A stretch of 5,049 nt of DNA from JAWOJF01 sp046481785 (GTDB lineage: Bacteria; Bacteroidota; Ignavibacteria; Ignavibacteriales; Ignavibacteriaceae), in assembly GCA_046481785.1 (NCBI GenBank), contig JAWOJF010000391.1, forward strand, positions 1 through 5,049. Reading direction: 5' to 3'. Shown here piece after piece: positions 1 through 4,980 of this stretch. Below the pieces are notes generated by a model. The model was not told where the DNA came from. It did not search any database and saw only the letters and a program-made list of their open reading frames with translations. The stretch's first letter is position 1; each line of letters opens with the position of its first letter. The translations under genes and the position numbers were made by a program.

Positions 1-120
1 CGTCAGGCTGGCCCACGGTGCATAGATATCTGTCCCGATGCCAAAACGGACCAGATTGCGGATTAGAAGCAGGGCATCCGGGAGAGACCGCGCATAGATG
101 AAAAAGCAGGCGGATGGTCT
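1..120. other. GC-rich left flank, unassigned
   Basis: This stretch is about 57% GC by hand count and falls to 20% in the next 60 bases, so it looks compositionally foreign to the genes that follow. No protein family was recognised in any frame. On the minus strand one frame is open from the window edge up to an ATG at 139-141 (47 codons, starting MKSIFYN, leaving the window). Its third-position GC is only slightly above the other two positions, and its ribosome-binding site is poor and too close. In the plus direction one frame is open from base 3 to a TGA at 99-101, and it too is unrecognisable. It may be the end of a neighbouring gene or noncoding flank. Confidence 0.4.
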
Positions 121-192
121 ATTGTAAAAGATTGATTTCATTTACCCTGATAAAAATGATATTAAAAGTCTTTTATAACATGAAGCATTACT

Positions 193-199
193 AAGGTGA
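193..199 (+). promoter_or_regulatory. Ribosome-binding site of the alpha/beta hydrolase
   Basis: AAGGTGA lies four bases before the ATG at 204 and supports that start. A TATAAC hexamer at 174-179 could be a -10 element, but no matching -35 element is visible at the usual distance, so the promoter itself is not called. Confidence 0.55.
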
Positions 200-203
200 T
201 TAG

Positions 204-791
204 ATGAATAATAAATATACAAATGATAAGAAGCAGGTACTGTTCATTCATAGTGCAGGTGTACAGGGTCCCATGGAGGGGAGCGGTGAGTTAGTGGCAT
301 TCCTCCAGAATGAACTGGGGGATGAATATAAAGTATTATATCCTGCGCTGCCGAACCCTGATAATCCTGAATATGTCTCCTGGAAACTTACTCTTGAAAA
401 AGAACTTGCCATGCTGGAAGATGATCTCATCCTGGTAGGACACTCATTAGGCGGTTCTGTGATATTAAAATATCTTTCTGAACATAGACCTGTAAAATCT
501 ATAGCCGGACTGTTTCTTATTGCCGCGCCTTTCTGGGGAAAAAAGGATTGGGAGGTAGATGAATATAAGTTGAAAAAAGATTTTGCGTTAGATCTTCCAT
601 CTATAACAAATATTTTCCTTTATCACAGCATTGATGATCCCATTGTCCCTTTTTCTCATCTTTTATTTTATTCTGAAGAACTGCCTGATGCCGTTATCCG
701 TAAATTAAAAGGTATCCGTCATTCATTCGGAACCGGTCTGCCTGAACTTGCGGACGATATTAAAAGCATTAGGGTTAACCATATAAATTAA
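204..791 (+). CDS. RBBP9/YdeN-type alpha/beta hydrolase
   Basis: This is a 195-residue protein, the usual size for the small single-domain serine hydrolases of the RBBP9/YdeN family. The sequence shows a first beta strand and oxyanion-type loop (VLFIHSAG, 12-19), the nucleophile elbow GHSLGG with Ser81, an acidic motif DDPIVP with probable catalytic Asp145, and a C-terminal GIRHSFG with His173. The triad is therefore complete and the enzyme is probably active. Members of this family are cytosolic esterase-like enzymes whose natural substrates are mostly unknown. No signal peptide or membrane segment is seen. The gene stands alone on the plus strand, converges with the DsrE-like gene, and has an AAGGTGA ribosome-binding site. 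The family call is firm, but the substrate is not inferable. Confidence 0.9.
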   Translation: MNNKYTNDKKQVLFIHSAGVQGPMEGSGELVAFLQNELGDEYKVLYPALPNPDNPEYVSWKLTLEKELAMLEDDLILVGHSLGGSVILKYLSEHRPVKSIAGLFLIAAPFWGKKDWEVDEYKLKKDFALDLPSITNIFLYHSIDDPIVPFSHLLFYSEELPDAVIRKLKGIRHSFGTGLPELADDIKSIRVNHIN

Positions 792-797
792 GGTCTC

Positions 798-853
798 TAA
801 CAGGTTTATGCCATGCTTAAAGGGAAGTGTGGTAATTCCTTAAAGCCTGATTA
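798..853. repeat. Imperfect inverted repeat between convergent genes
   Basis: The arms TAACAGGTTTA (798-808) and TAAAGCCTGATTA (841-853) pair over 11 positions, with single unpaired bases C846 and A850 in the right arm. A smaller stem can form inside (GGAA with TTCC, about 823-840). Its place between the stop codons of two converging genes suggests a bidirectional transcription stop. No T-tract follows on either strand, so an intrinsic terminator is doubtful. Confidence 0.3.
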
Positions 854-856
854 ACA

Positions 857-1207
857 TTAAATAGTTATTAGCCGTTTATCTTCTTTTATCCAGTCGGTTA
901 AAAACTGACCCGTATAAAAAACTTCTATCCCCTGAGCACTAATTTTGTCAAGAACATCATAATTTTCTGCACACTGCCTGCATGCCACTACACGTACATT
1001 CACTTTAAGCAGTTTCTGTATATAATTTTGTATTTCAGAATTTTCTGCAACAAGTTTTGCAGTTGCTCCCCAGATCAGTACTGTTAAATTATCCCACCAC
1101 TTAAGCACCTTTGCATTTTCTGCATACATTAGAACCATATTAAGACTGGTTCCAATATTATCATTTGTCCATAGAATTAATAGCTCCTTGTTTTTTGAAT
1201 TTTCCAT
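857..1207 (-). CDS. DsrE-like protein with CxxC motif
   Basis: This is a 116-residue cytosolic protein of the DsrE/DsrF-like fold. The N-terminal strand ELLILWTND (8-16) is followed by a helix (about 19-35), a second strand LTVLIWGATAKL (41-52), a helix, then the strand and motif VRVVACRQCAENY (71-83) with Cys76 and Cys79. The C-terminal segment GIEVFYTG (93-100) is followed by an LTDWIK helix and ends LITI. Known DsrE-family proteins carry a cysteine at the ACxxC position and take part in sulfur-relay or persulfide chemistry, but many homologues have no assigned role. No other sulfur-metabolism gene is near. The start is chosen from the Met giving the expected family length. Its ribosome-binding site is weak (GAGAA about five bases upstream). 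It lies 139 bp downstream of the S41 peptidase gene on the same strand and could be co-transcribed or have its own promoter. Confidence 0.8.
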   Translation of the reverse strand: MENSKNKELLILWTNDNIGTSLNMVLMYAENAKVLKWWDNLTVLIWGATAKLVAENSEIQNYIQKLLKVNVRVVACRQCAENYDVLDKISAQGIEVFYTGQFLTDWIKEDKRLITI

Positions 1208-1346
1208 TTTATTCTCAAAAATATTTTAAGATTGATATTACCTAAAAGTTAAAAAAGCTCCTCTCCCAAATATTCGGACAGTTACCTGCTAATTTTATAT
1301 AAGAATCTGAACATTAAGTATTTTGATAAAGATTCATTCGTAATAT

Positions 1347-2618
1347 TTATTGATTGAAATCTAAAATAAATTGCAAAACGGGATCTTTGCCGTTGATATA
1401 ATCCTGAGATGTAACTTCAACAGGATAATCCGGATAGAGGGCATCCGGATTGGGAATTTGGGATTCAAAAAATCCTTTACAATAACTAACAATTAACCCG
1501 GAATTAGGAAGAGTAAATGTTGCACCATCGGCATAAAAGTTAGGTTTACCGCCTGTCGGCTCTCCAACCAGGATAGTATTAGTATTCTGTTTAAAAGCAA
1601 TAGCATTTAAAAATGCTGCGGAGTAAGTACCTCTTCCGATTATTACAAACATTTTGCCCGGCTGGTTTATTGGTGAGTCGGCTATAAATGAAAGCGGAGT
1701 AATAACCTGAAGATCACCGCCGCTGTTATTCCTAACATCCAGAACAAACTTTTCAACATCGTTCGAATTAATGCACTCTCTAACTTCTTCAGCAAAAACA
1801 GCAAAAGATTTTGAATTCATATTTCTGCATCTGTTATATTTAAGATATAATGTATTATTTTCCTCTAAATAGCTGAACCAGTAGTAGCTTGATTCATCCT
1901 GTAAATAGTATGGTGTCTGTTTTCCTGAAAGAATATGGGTAAATGAAGAGAAAAAAGTTAAATAATTTGCTTCAAAAGGCTTTAGTATTACTGTGCCCAG
2001 GCCTTCAATTTCCAGTTCTGCTTCAGTAAAGCTGTTAATAAAACCAAAATATCTTAATCCTTCGGCAAAGCTAAATGTTAGAGCAAAAAAATTTTTTAAA
2101 TGATAAGCATTTTCGTACGCAATAATTTTCGCTAGAGAGTCCTTAACAATAGAAATATCCTTTCCCCCTACCTTCAGAATTTTTTTCCCCAGGAGATTTG
2201 TGTATTGCTGGTCAGCATGAGTAATATAGAGGCCGTCAGAAAATTCATAAGTTAATATTGGTAGAAAATAATTTTTCTGTGCAGTACCGGGCCTTATGGA
2301 TGTGTGGCCAACCTTTATTGAAGCAAGCAATTTTTCCAGTCTGATAAATATTTCATAATTTTCCAACACACCTGCCGAAGCTTTAATATTATTTATTTCC
2401 TTATCAAACTCTTCTTCAGGAATAAGAGACAAAAAATCAATATGTTTTGTCTTTAGTTCCGAACTTAAAAAATCTATATCCTCCCTCCAGGCATCTTCAC
2501 TTGTTTTTATCGGTAGTGTAGGATCTGTAGTTTGTGTACATGATACAATTTGAAAAGAAAGTAATAAAGAAATTGAAAAGAGATGAAAAAGCTTTGCGGA
2601 TAAGTATCCATTCTTCAT
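1347..2618 (-). CDS. S41-family peptidase, predicted lipoprotein
   Basis: This is a 423-residue protein. Residues 1-26 form a lipoprotein signal peptide: basic start, hydrophobic core at about 13-22, and lipobox IVSC with Cys27, so export and lipid anchoring are predicted. Residues about 40-110 form a helical N-terminal region ending in KVGHTSI, whose His105 matches the GHT position of tricorn-like S41 peptidases. Residues about 130-170 look like a degenerate PDZ segment (GLYIT, LLGKKILKVGGKDI). The catalytic domain covers about 255-420: DVRNNSGG (294-301), the nucleophile region GRGTYSAA with Ser333, and VGEPTGG with Glu353. A Ser-His-Glu arrangement is therefore plausible and the enzyme is probably active in the envelope. 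Its substrate is unknown. The start is fixed by a strong ribosome-binding site. Divergent from the ArsR gene, with the DsrE-like gene downstream. Confidence 0.9.
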   Translation of the reverse strand: MKNGYLSAKLFHLFSISLLLSFQIVSCTQTTDPTLPIKTSEDAWREDIDFLSSELKTKHIDFLSLIPEEEFDKEINNIKASAGVLENYEIFIRLEKLLASIKVGHTSIRPGTAQKNYFLPILTYEFSDGLYITHADQQYTNLLGKKILKVGGKDISIVKDSLAKIIAYENAYHLKNFFALTFSFAEGLRYFGFINSFTEAELEIEGLGTVILKPFEANYLTFFSSFTHILSGKQTPYYLQDESSYYWFSYLEENNTLYLKYNRCRNMNSKSFAVFAEEVRECINSNDVEKFVLDVRNNSGGDLQVITPLSFIADSPINQPGKMFVIIGRGTYSAAFLNAIAFKQNTNTILVGEPTGGKPNFYADGATFTLPNSGLIVSYCKGFFESQIPNPDALYPDYPVEVTSQDYINGKDPVLQFILDFNQ

Positions 2619-2623
2619 TGTAA

Positions 2624-2630
2624 CCTCCCC
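2624..2630 (-). promoter_or_regulatory. Ribosome-binding site of the S41 peptidase
   Basis: Read on the minus strand this is GGGGAGG, five bases before the ATG at 2618. It is a near-ideal Shine-Dalgarno sequence and decides the start in favour of the form with the lipoprotein signal peptide. Confidence 0.75.
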
Positions 2631-2707
2631 GGTTAAAAATGCAGGATAAAAAGATTCCCCTATGCCTGCAGTAACTTAATTTTCTATTACGATTTATGCA
2701 ATAGGCG

Positions 2708-2733
2708 AATAATATTAATAATACAATATTATT
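2708..2733. repeat. AT-rich 9-bp inverted repeat
   Basis: AATAATATT (2708-2716) and AATATTATT (2725-2733) are perfect inverted copies separated by eight bases. The repeat covers the candidate -10 element of the divergent S41 gene and could be an operator. Its low complexity makes a chance origin quite possible. Confidence 0.35.
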
Positions 2734-2751
2734 TATACTAATTGATCTCAA
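2723..2751 (-). promoter_or_regulatory. Candidate promoter of the S41 peptidase gene
   Basis: On the minus strand TTGAGA (2746-2751) and TATTGT (2723-2728) are separated by exactly 17 bases, fitting a sigma-70-type promoter. This would give a leader of about 100 bases. The -10 element lies inside an AT-rich inverted repeat (2708-2733). Matches of this quality are common in AT-rich DNA, so this is a suggestion only. Confidence 0.3.
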
Positions 2752-2807
2752 AGATTTAAGTATAAACTGCAGGATATGTAAAAAACCGGCCAAACCGCTT
2801 ATCAATT

Positions 2808-2839
2808 TGTCGCATTCTCCCCCTTTAAATGTCGCATTT
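2808..2839. promoter_or_regulatory. Direct repeat with palindrome, candidate ArsR operator
   Basis: The 9-mer TGTCGCATT occurs at 2808-2816 and again at 2830-2838, 22 bp apart, about two helical turns. The second copy lies in a palindrome with perfect 5-bp arms (AAATG-TCG-CATTT, 2827-2839). A TATAAC hexamer at 2843-2848, just downstream, could be the -10 element of the ArsR gene. An autoregulating ArsR dimer commonly binds such a site over its own promoter. Binding here is inference. Confidence 0.4.
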
Positions 2840-2867
2840 GAGTATAACATACATGCCGGCTGAATAA

Positions 2868-2875
2868 TATATTTG
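2868..2875 (+). promoter_or_regulatory. Possible Bacteroidota-type -7 element
   Basis: TATATTTG fits the TAnnTTTG consensus of Bacteroidota promoters. A TTTG lies at 2837-2840, but the spacing of 27 bp is longer than usual. A start site near 2880 would leave almost no leader before the ribosome-binding site. It is recorded as a weak candidate only. Confidence 0.2.
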
Positions 2876-2895
2876 CAACCGGGAGGTTTCATTAT

Positions 2896-3183
2896 ATGAG
2901 TAAAGATTTATTTCAGGCAATAGCGGATCCGACCAGGAGGGAAATATTAAGAATGATATCATATCAGTCGCTTAATATTAGCTCAGTGGCGGAAAATTTT
3001 AAGGTAAGCCGTACAGCAGTTTATAAACACATAAAAATCCTTACTGAATGCGGTTTAGTTAAAATTAAAAAGCGGGGGCGCGAACGCTATTGTCAGGCAA
3101 AACTAAATAAGCTGCAAAAAATATCAGACTGGGCAGAACAGTATAGGATGTTCTGGGATGATACTAAAAATAAAATGGAATAG
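2896..3183 (+). CDS. ArsR-family winged-helix repressor
   Basis: This is a 95-residue DNA-binding protein. It opens with the typical LFQAIADPTRREIL (5-18), followed by an HTH with recognition helix about 37-50 (VSRTAVYKHIKIL) and a wing GLVKIKKRGRERY (53-65). It ends in a dimerisation-type helix, ISDWAEQYRMFW (76-87). The pattern matches the ArsR subgroup that sits beside SRPBCC genes rather than metal-sensing SmtB/ArsR proteins. The two cysteines (52 and 66) do not form a known metal site. The C-terminus is somewhat short: relatives usually continue about 10 residues past the FW motif with a leucine-rich helix. Ribosome-binding site GGGAGGT lies at 2881-2887. It is the first gene of a plus-strand run, 38 bp before the SRPBCC gene, and is likely autoregulatory. 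Confidence 0.9.
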   Translation: MSKDLFQAIADPTRREILRMISYQSLNISSVAENFKVSRTAVYKHIKILTECGLVKIKKRGRERYCQAKLNKLQKISDWAEQYRMFWDDTKNKME

Positions 3184-3221
3184 ATGGATGGATGTTAAAC
3201 TAACGAAACAAGGATAATATT

Positions 3222-3713
3222 ATGTCAAAGAATATTTTTATAGCTGAGCCGGGGAAACAGGAAGTTTATTTTACCCGGACCTTTGATGCACCCCGCGAAC
3301 TTGTATATCAGGCATACACTGATCCGGATATGATTCCGAAGTGGTGGGGACTGAAGTTTTTTAAAACCACGGTTGAGATTATGGATGTTTGGGAAGGTGG
3401 TATGTGGCGGTTTGTGCATACAGATCCAAACGGAAAAAAACATGCCTTCCATGGTTTTTACCATAGCATTGAACCGCCAGAAAAACTTGTATATACTTTT
3501 GAATTTGAAGACATGCCCGGATGTGTTTTTCTTGAGACAGTAACATTTGAGGAGTTGGACGAAAAAACAAAGGTAACCAATAAATCTGTTTTTCAGTCTG
3601 TTGAAGACAGGGATAGTATGATTAATGCGGGTATGGAATCAGCGGCAGCAGAATCGATGGACAGCCTGGAGGAACTTTTATATGTATCCAGTGTGGAGTA
3701 TTCAAAATATTGA
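3222..3713 (+). CDS. SRPBCC/AHSA1-domain protein
   Basis: This 163-residue protein consists of one START-like SRPBCC domain of the activator-of-Hsp90-ATPase-1-like group. Visible family marks are TFDAPRELVYQAYTDPDMI (20-38) followed by the KWWG turn (40-43), GGMWRF (59-64), FHGFYHSIEPPEKLVYTFEF (76-95) and a C-terminal helix (about 131-153). The fold forms a hydrophobic pocket, and ligands are generally unknown for bacterial members. No signal peptide is seen. A ribosome-binding site (AAGGA, 3210-3214) precedes the start. It follows the ArsR gene by 38 bp, so the two are almost certainly co-transcribed and the repressor probably controls it. It differs clearly in sequence from the second SRPBCC protein of this window, so the two are not a recent duplication. 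Confidence 0.9.
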   Translation: MSKNIFIAEPGKQEVYFTRTFDAPRELVYQAYTDPDMIPKWWGLKFFKTTVEIMDVWEGGMWRFVHTDPNGKKHAFHGFYHSIEPPEKLVYTFEFEDMPGCVFLETVTFEELDEKTKVTNKSVFQSVEDRDSMINAGMESAAAESMDSLEELLYVSSVEYSKY

Positions 3714-3823
3714 GTTGTAAGAAATCTGTAAATTACACTATTTTAAATTAGACCATAAACTAATAACATAACATAAAATAAAATTCTATTTCCTTTCGTC
3801 TTAAAGTTGATAAGGCCAGGGAT

Positions 3824-3837
3824 GTATTATGTAATAC
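3824..3837. promoter_or_regulatory. Palindrome upstream of the VOC gene
   Basis: GTATTA-TG-TAATAC has perfect 6-bp arms around a two-base centre. It lies in the 179-bp gap between the first SRPBCC gene and the VOC gene, 55 bp before the VOC start. A TTGATA at 3807-3812 and TAATAC at 3832-3837 could be promoter hexamers (19-bp spacer), placing the palindrome over the promoter. The rest of the gap is AT-rich with a T8 run (about 3851-3858) and no clear terminator stem. Confidence 0.35.
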
Positions 3838-3892
3838 TAAATAATGCCATTTTTTTTCAGTTAGTTATAAATTATTATTAAAGGAGAAGACT

Positions 3893-4417
3893 ATGCAAAA
3901 GATAACCCCGTTCCTTTGGTTTAACGCTAATGCTGAAGAAGCAGCCAATTATTATGTCTCTGTTTTTTCCAAAGCACCAAATGGAGGAAAAAATTCAAAA
4001 ATAACCGGCAGTGCCCGTTATGATGATGAAGCCTCCAAAGCCTCCGGAATGCCGGCAGGATCAGTAATGACAATTGCATTTCAACTTGACGGACAGGATT
4101 TTACCGCAATAAACGGCGGCCCTCATTTTAAACTTACTGAAGCGGTATCATTTGTTGTTAACTGCAAAGACCAGGAAGAATTAGATTATTTCTGGAACAG
4201 GCTTACTGAAGGGGGCGATGAAAAGTCTCAGGTATGCGGATGGCTTAAAGACAAATACGGCTTATCATGGCAGATACTTCCGGAAGTATTATCTAAGTAT
4301 ATGGGTGATAAGGATCCGGCAAAATCACAGAGAGTTATGAAGGCTATACTGGGAATGAAAAAAATTGAAATTGATAAACTGCAGCAAGCATATGATGGAG
4401 TAACGGAGTTTGCATAA
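3893..4417 (+). CDS. VOC-superfamily protein, PhnB-like
   Basis: This 174-residue protein belongs to the PhnB-like group (often labelled 3-demethylubiquinone-9 3-methyltransferase domain) of the vicinal-oxygen-chelate superfamily. The sequence shows ITPFLWFNANAEEAANYYVS (4-23), the insert SARYDDEASKASGMPAGSVM (40-59), FTAINGGPHFKLTEAVSF (70-87), WNRLTEGG (101-108) and CGWLKDKYGLSWQILP (115-130). It ends in a long helix region whose DPAKSQRVMKAILGMKKI is typical of the group. The methyltransferase label is historical, and no biochemical role can be assigned with confidence. It is cytosolic, and its length is as expected or slightly long. A strong ribosome-binding site (AAGGAG, 3881-3886) fixes the start. 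It is probably part of the ArsR/SRPBCC run, although the 179-bp gap may hold its own promoter. Confidence 0.9.
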   Translation: MQKITPFLWFNANAEEAANYYVSVFSKAPNGGKNSKITGSARYDDEASKASGMPAGSVMTIAFQLDGQDFTAINGGPHFKLTEAVSFVVNCKDQEELDYFWNRLTEGGDEKSQVCGWLKDKYGLSWQILPEVLSKYMGDKDPAKSQRVMKAILGMKKIEIDKLQQAYDGVTEFA

Positions 4418-4471
4418 ACCGCGGGTATTTTTGTCCCTTATTTAATAAAGTAAAAATAATTTTAATGAATA

Positions 4472-4479
4472 CAAGGAGA
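4472..4479 (+). promoter_or_regulatory. Ribosome-binding site deciding the second SRPBCC start
   Basis: CAAGGAGA sits seven to eight bases before the ATG at 4486. An earlier in-frame ATG at 4465 would place this sequence inside the coding region and has no ribosome-binding site of its own, so the shorter start is preferred. Confidence 0.7.
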
Positions 4480-4485
4480 ATAGTT

Positions 4486-4980
4486 ATGGATAAATTACAT
4501 TTCAAAATAGAAGTGAACGCACCAAAAGAAAAAGTATGGAATACAATGCTTGATGATGCAACCTACCGGCAATGGACTGAAGTTTTTTCCCCGGGTTCTT
4601 ACTACAAAGGTGACTGGAATAAGGGGAGTAAAATACTCTTTCTGGGTCCCGGAGAAAAAGGGGAAATGGGAATGGTAGCCCGTATTGCAGAAAATAAACC
4701 GTATGAGTATTTATCTATAGAGCATTTAGGTGTTATAAATAATGGAAAAGAGGATACTACAAGTGAAGAGGTTAAAAAATGGGCAGGCGCACATGAAAAC
4801 TACACCTTTAAACAGAATAACGGGAAAACAGAAGTATTGGTAGACATTGATATTAATGATGAATATAAAGAAATGTTCCAGGATATGTGGCCAAAAGCTT
4901 TTGCTCGTGACCCCCGCTGGGCCGCGGTTGAGCACGTGGGTGTAGATCATCGTGGTCTTCACATCACTGTGGCCCAGTAG
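4486..4980 (+). CDS. SRPBCC/AHSA1-like protein with replaced C-terminus
   Basis: The start at 4486 gives 164 residues, seven fewer than the longest frame from 4465. Residues 1-139 form an SRPBCC domain: LHFKIEVNAPKEKVWNTML (4-22), YRQWTEVFSPGSYYKGDW (27-44), GSKILFLGPGEKGEMGMVA (47-65), KPYEYLSIEHLG (71-82) and EYKEMFQDMWPKAF (126-139). Family members normally end about 10 residues after WPKA with a short helix rich in Leu, Lys and Glu. Here, from about residue 140, the protein continues RDPRWAAVEH and onward to the stop at 4978-4980. That tail is the antisense reading of the integrase gene on the other strand. About 25 residues are therefore not native, and base composition changes sharply at the same place. 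The C-terminal helix covers the ligand pocket in this fold, so function may be impaired. The gene lies 68 bp after the VOC gene in the same run. Confidence 0.85.
   Translation: MDKLHFKIEVNAPKEKVWNTMLDDATYRQWTEVFSPGSYYKGDWNKGSKILFLGPGEKGEMGMVARIAENKPYEYLSIEHLGVINNGKEDTTSEEVKKWAGAHENYTFKQNNGKTEVLVDIDINDEYKEMFQDMWPKAFARDPRWAAVEHVGVDHRGLHITVAQ

Noticed and set aside
1..141. Minus-strand 47-codon frame at the left edge, possibly continuing into the integrase if the sequence were circular
   Set aside because: If ends were joined, the frame would be in register with HTFRH at the right edge. However, the translation does not resemble the segment that precedes this motif in IntI proteins, register agreement has a one-in-three chance, and circularity is not shown.
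248..430. Minus-strand frame inside the hydrolase gene
   Set aside because: It is antisense to a clear alpha/beta hydrolase, has a low-complexity serine-rich translation, and has no support of its own.
2497..2892. Minus-strand frame of 131 codons upstream of and overlapping the S41 gene
   Set aside because: It overlaps the start of the well-supported S41 gene in another frame and shows no recognisable family. It also covers the divergent promoter region. Its only asset is a possible chance start near 2892.
3194..3200. GTTAAAC after the ArsR gene as an attC core box (GTTRRRY)
   Set aside because: No partner RYYYAAC box with an imperfect stem lies at a suitable distance. A single 7-base degenerate match is expected by chance.
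3225..3570. Two minus-strand frames inside the first SRPBCC gene
   Set aside because: Both are antisense shadows of a well-supported gene and have no family resemblance.
4426..4458. TATTTTT and AAAAATA as a terminator stem between the VOC and second SRPBCC genes
   Set aside because: Seven A-T pairs with a 19-base loop would be very unstable, and the genes are more likely read through.
126..4897. AAAAG near both composition boundaries (126-130 and 4893-4897) as a target-site duplication
   Set aside because: It is a five-base low-complexity match with no terminal inverted repeats or transposase in the block.
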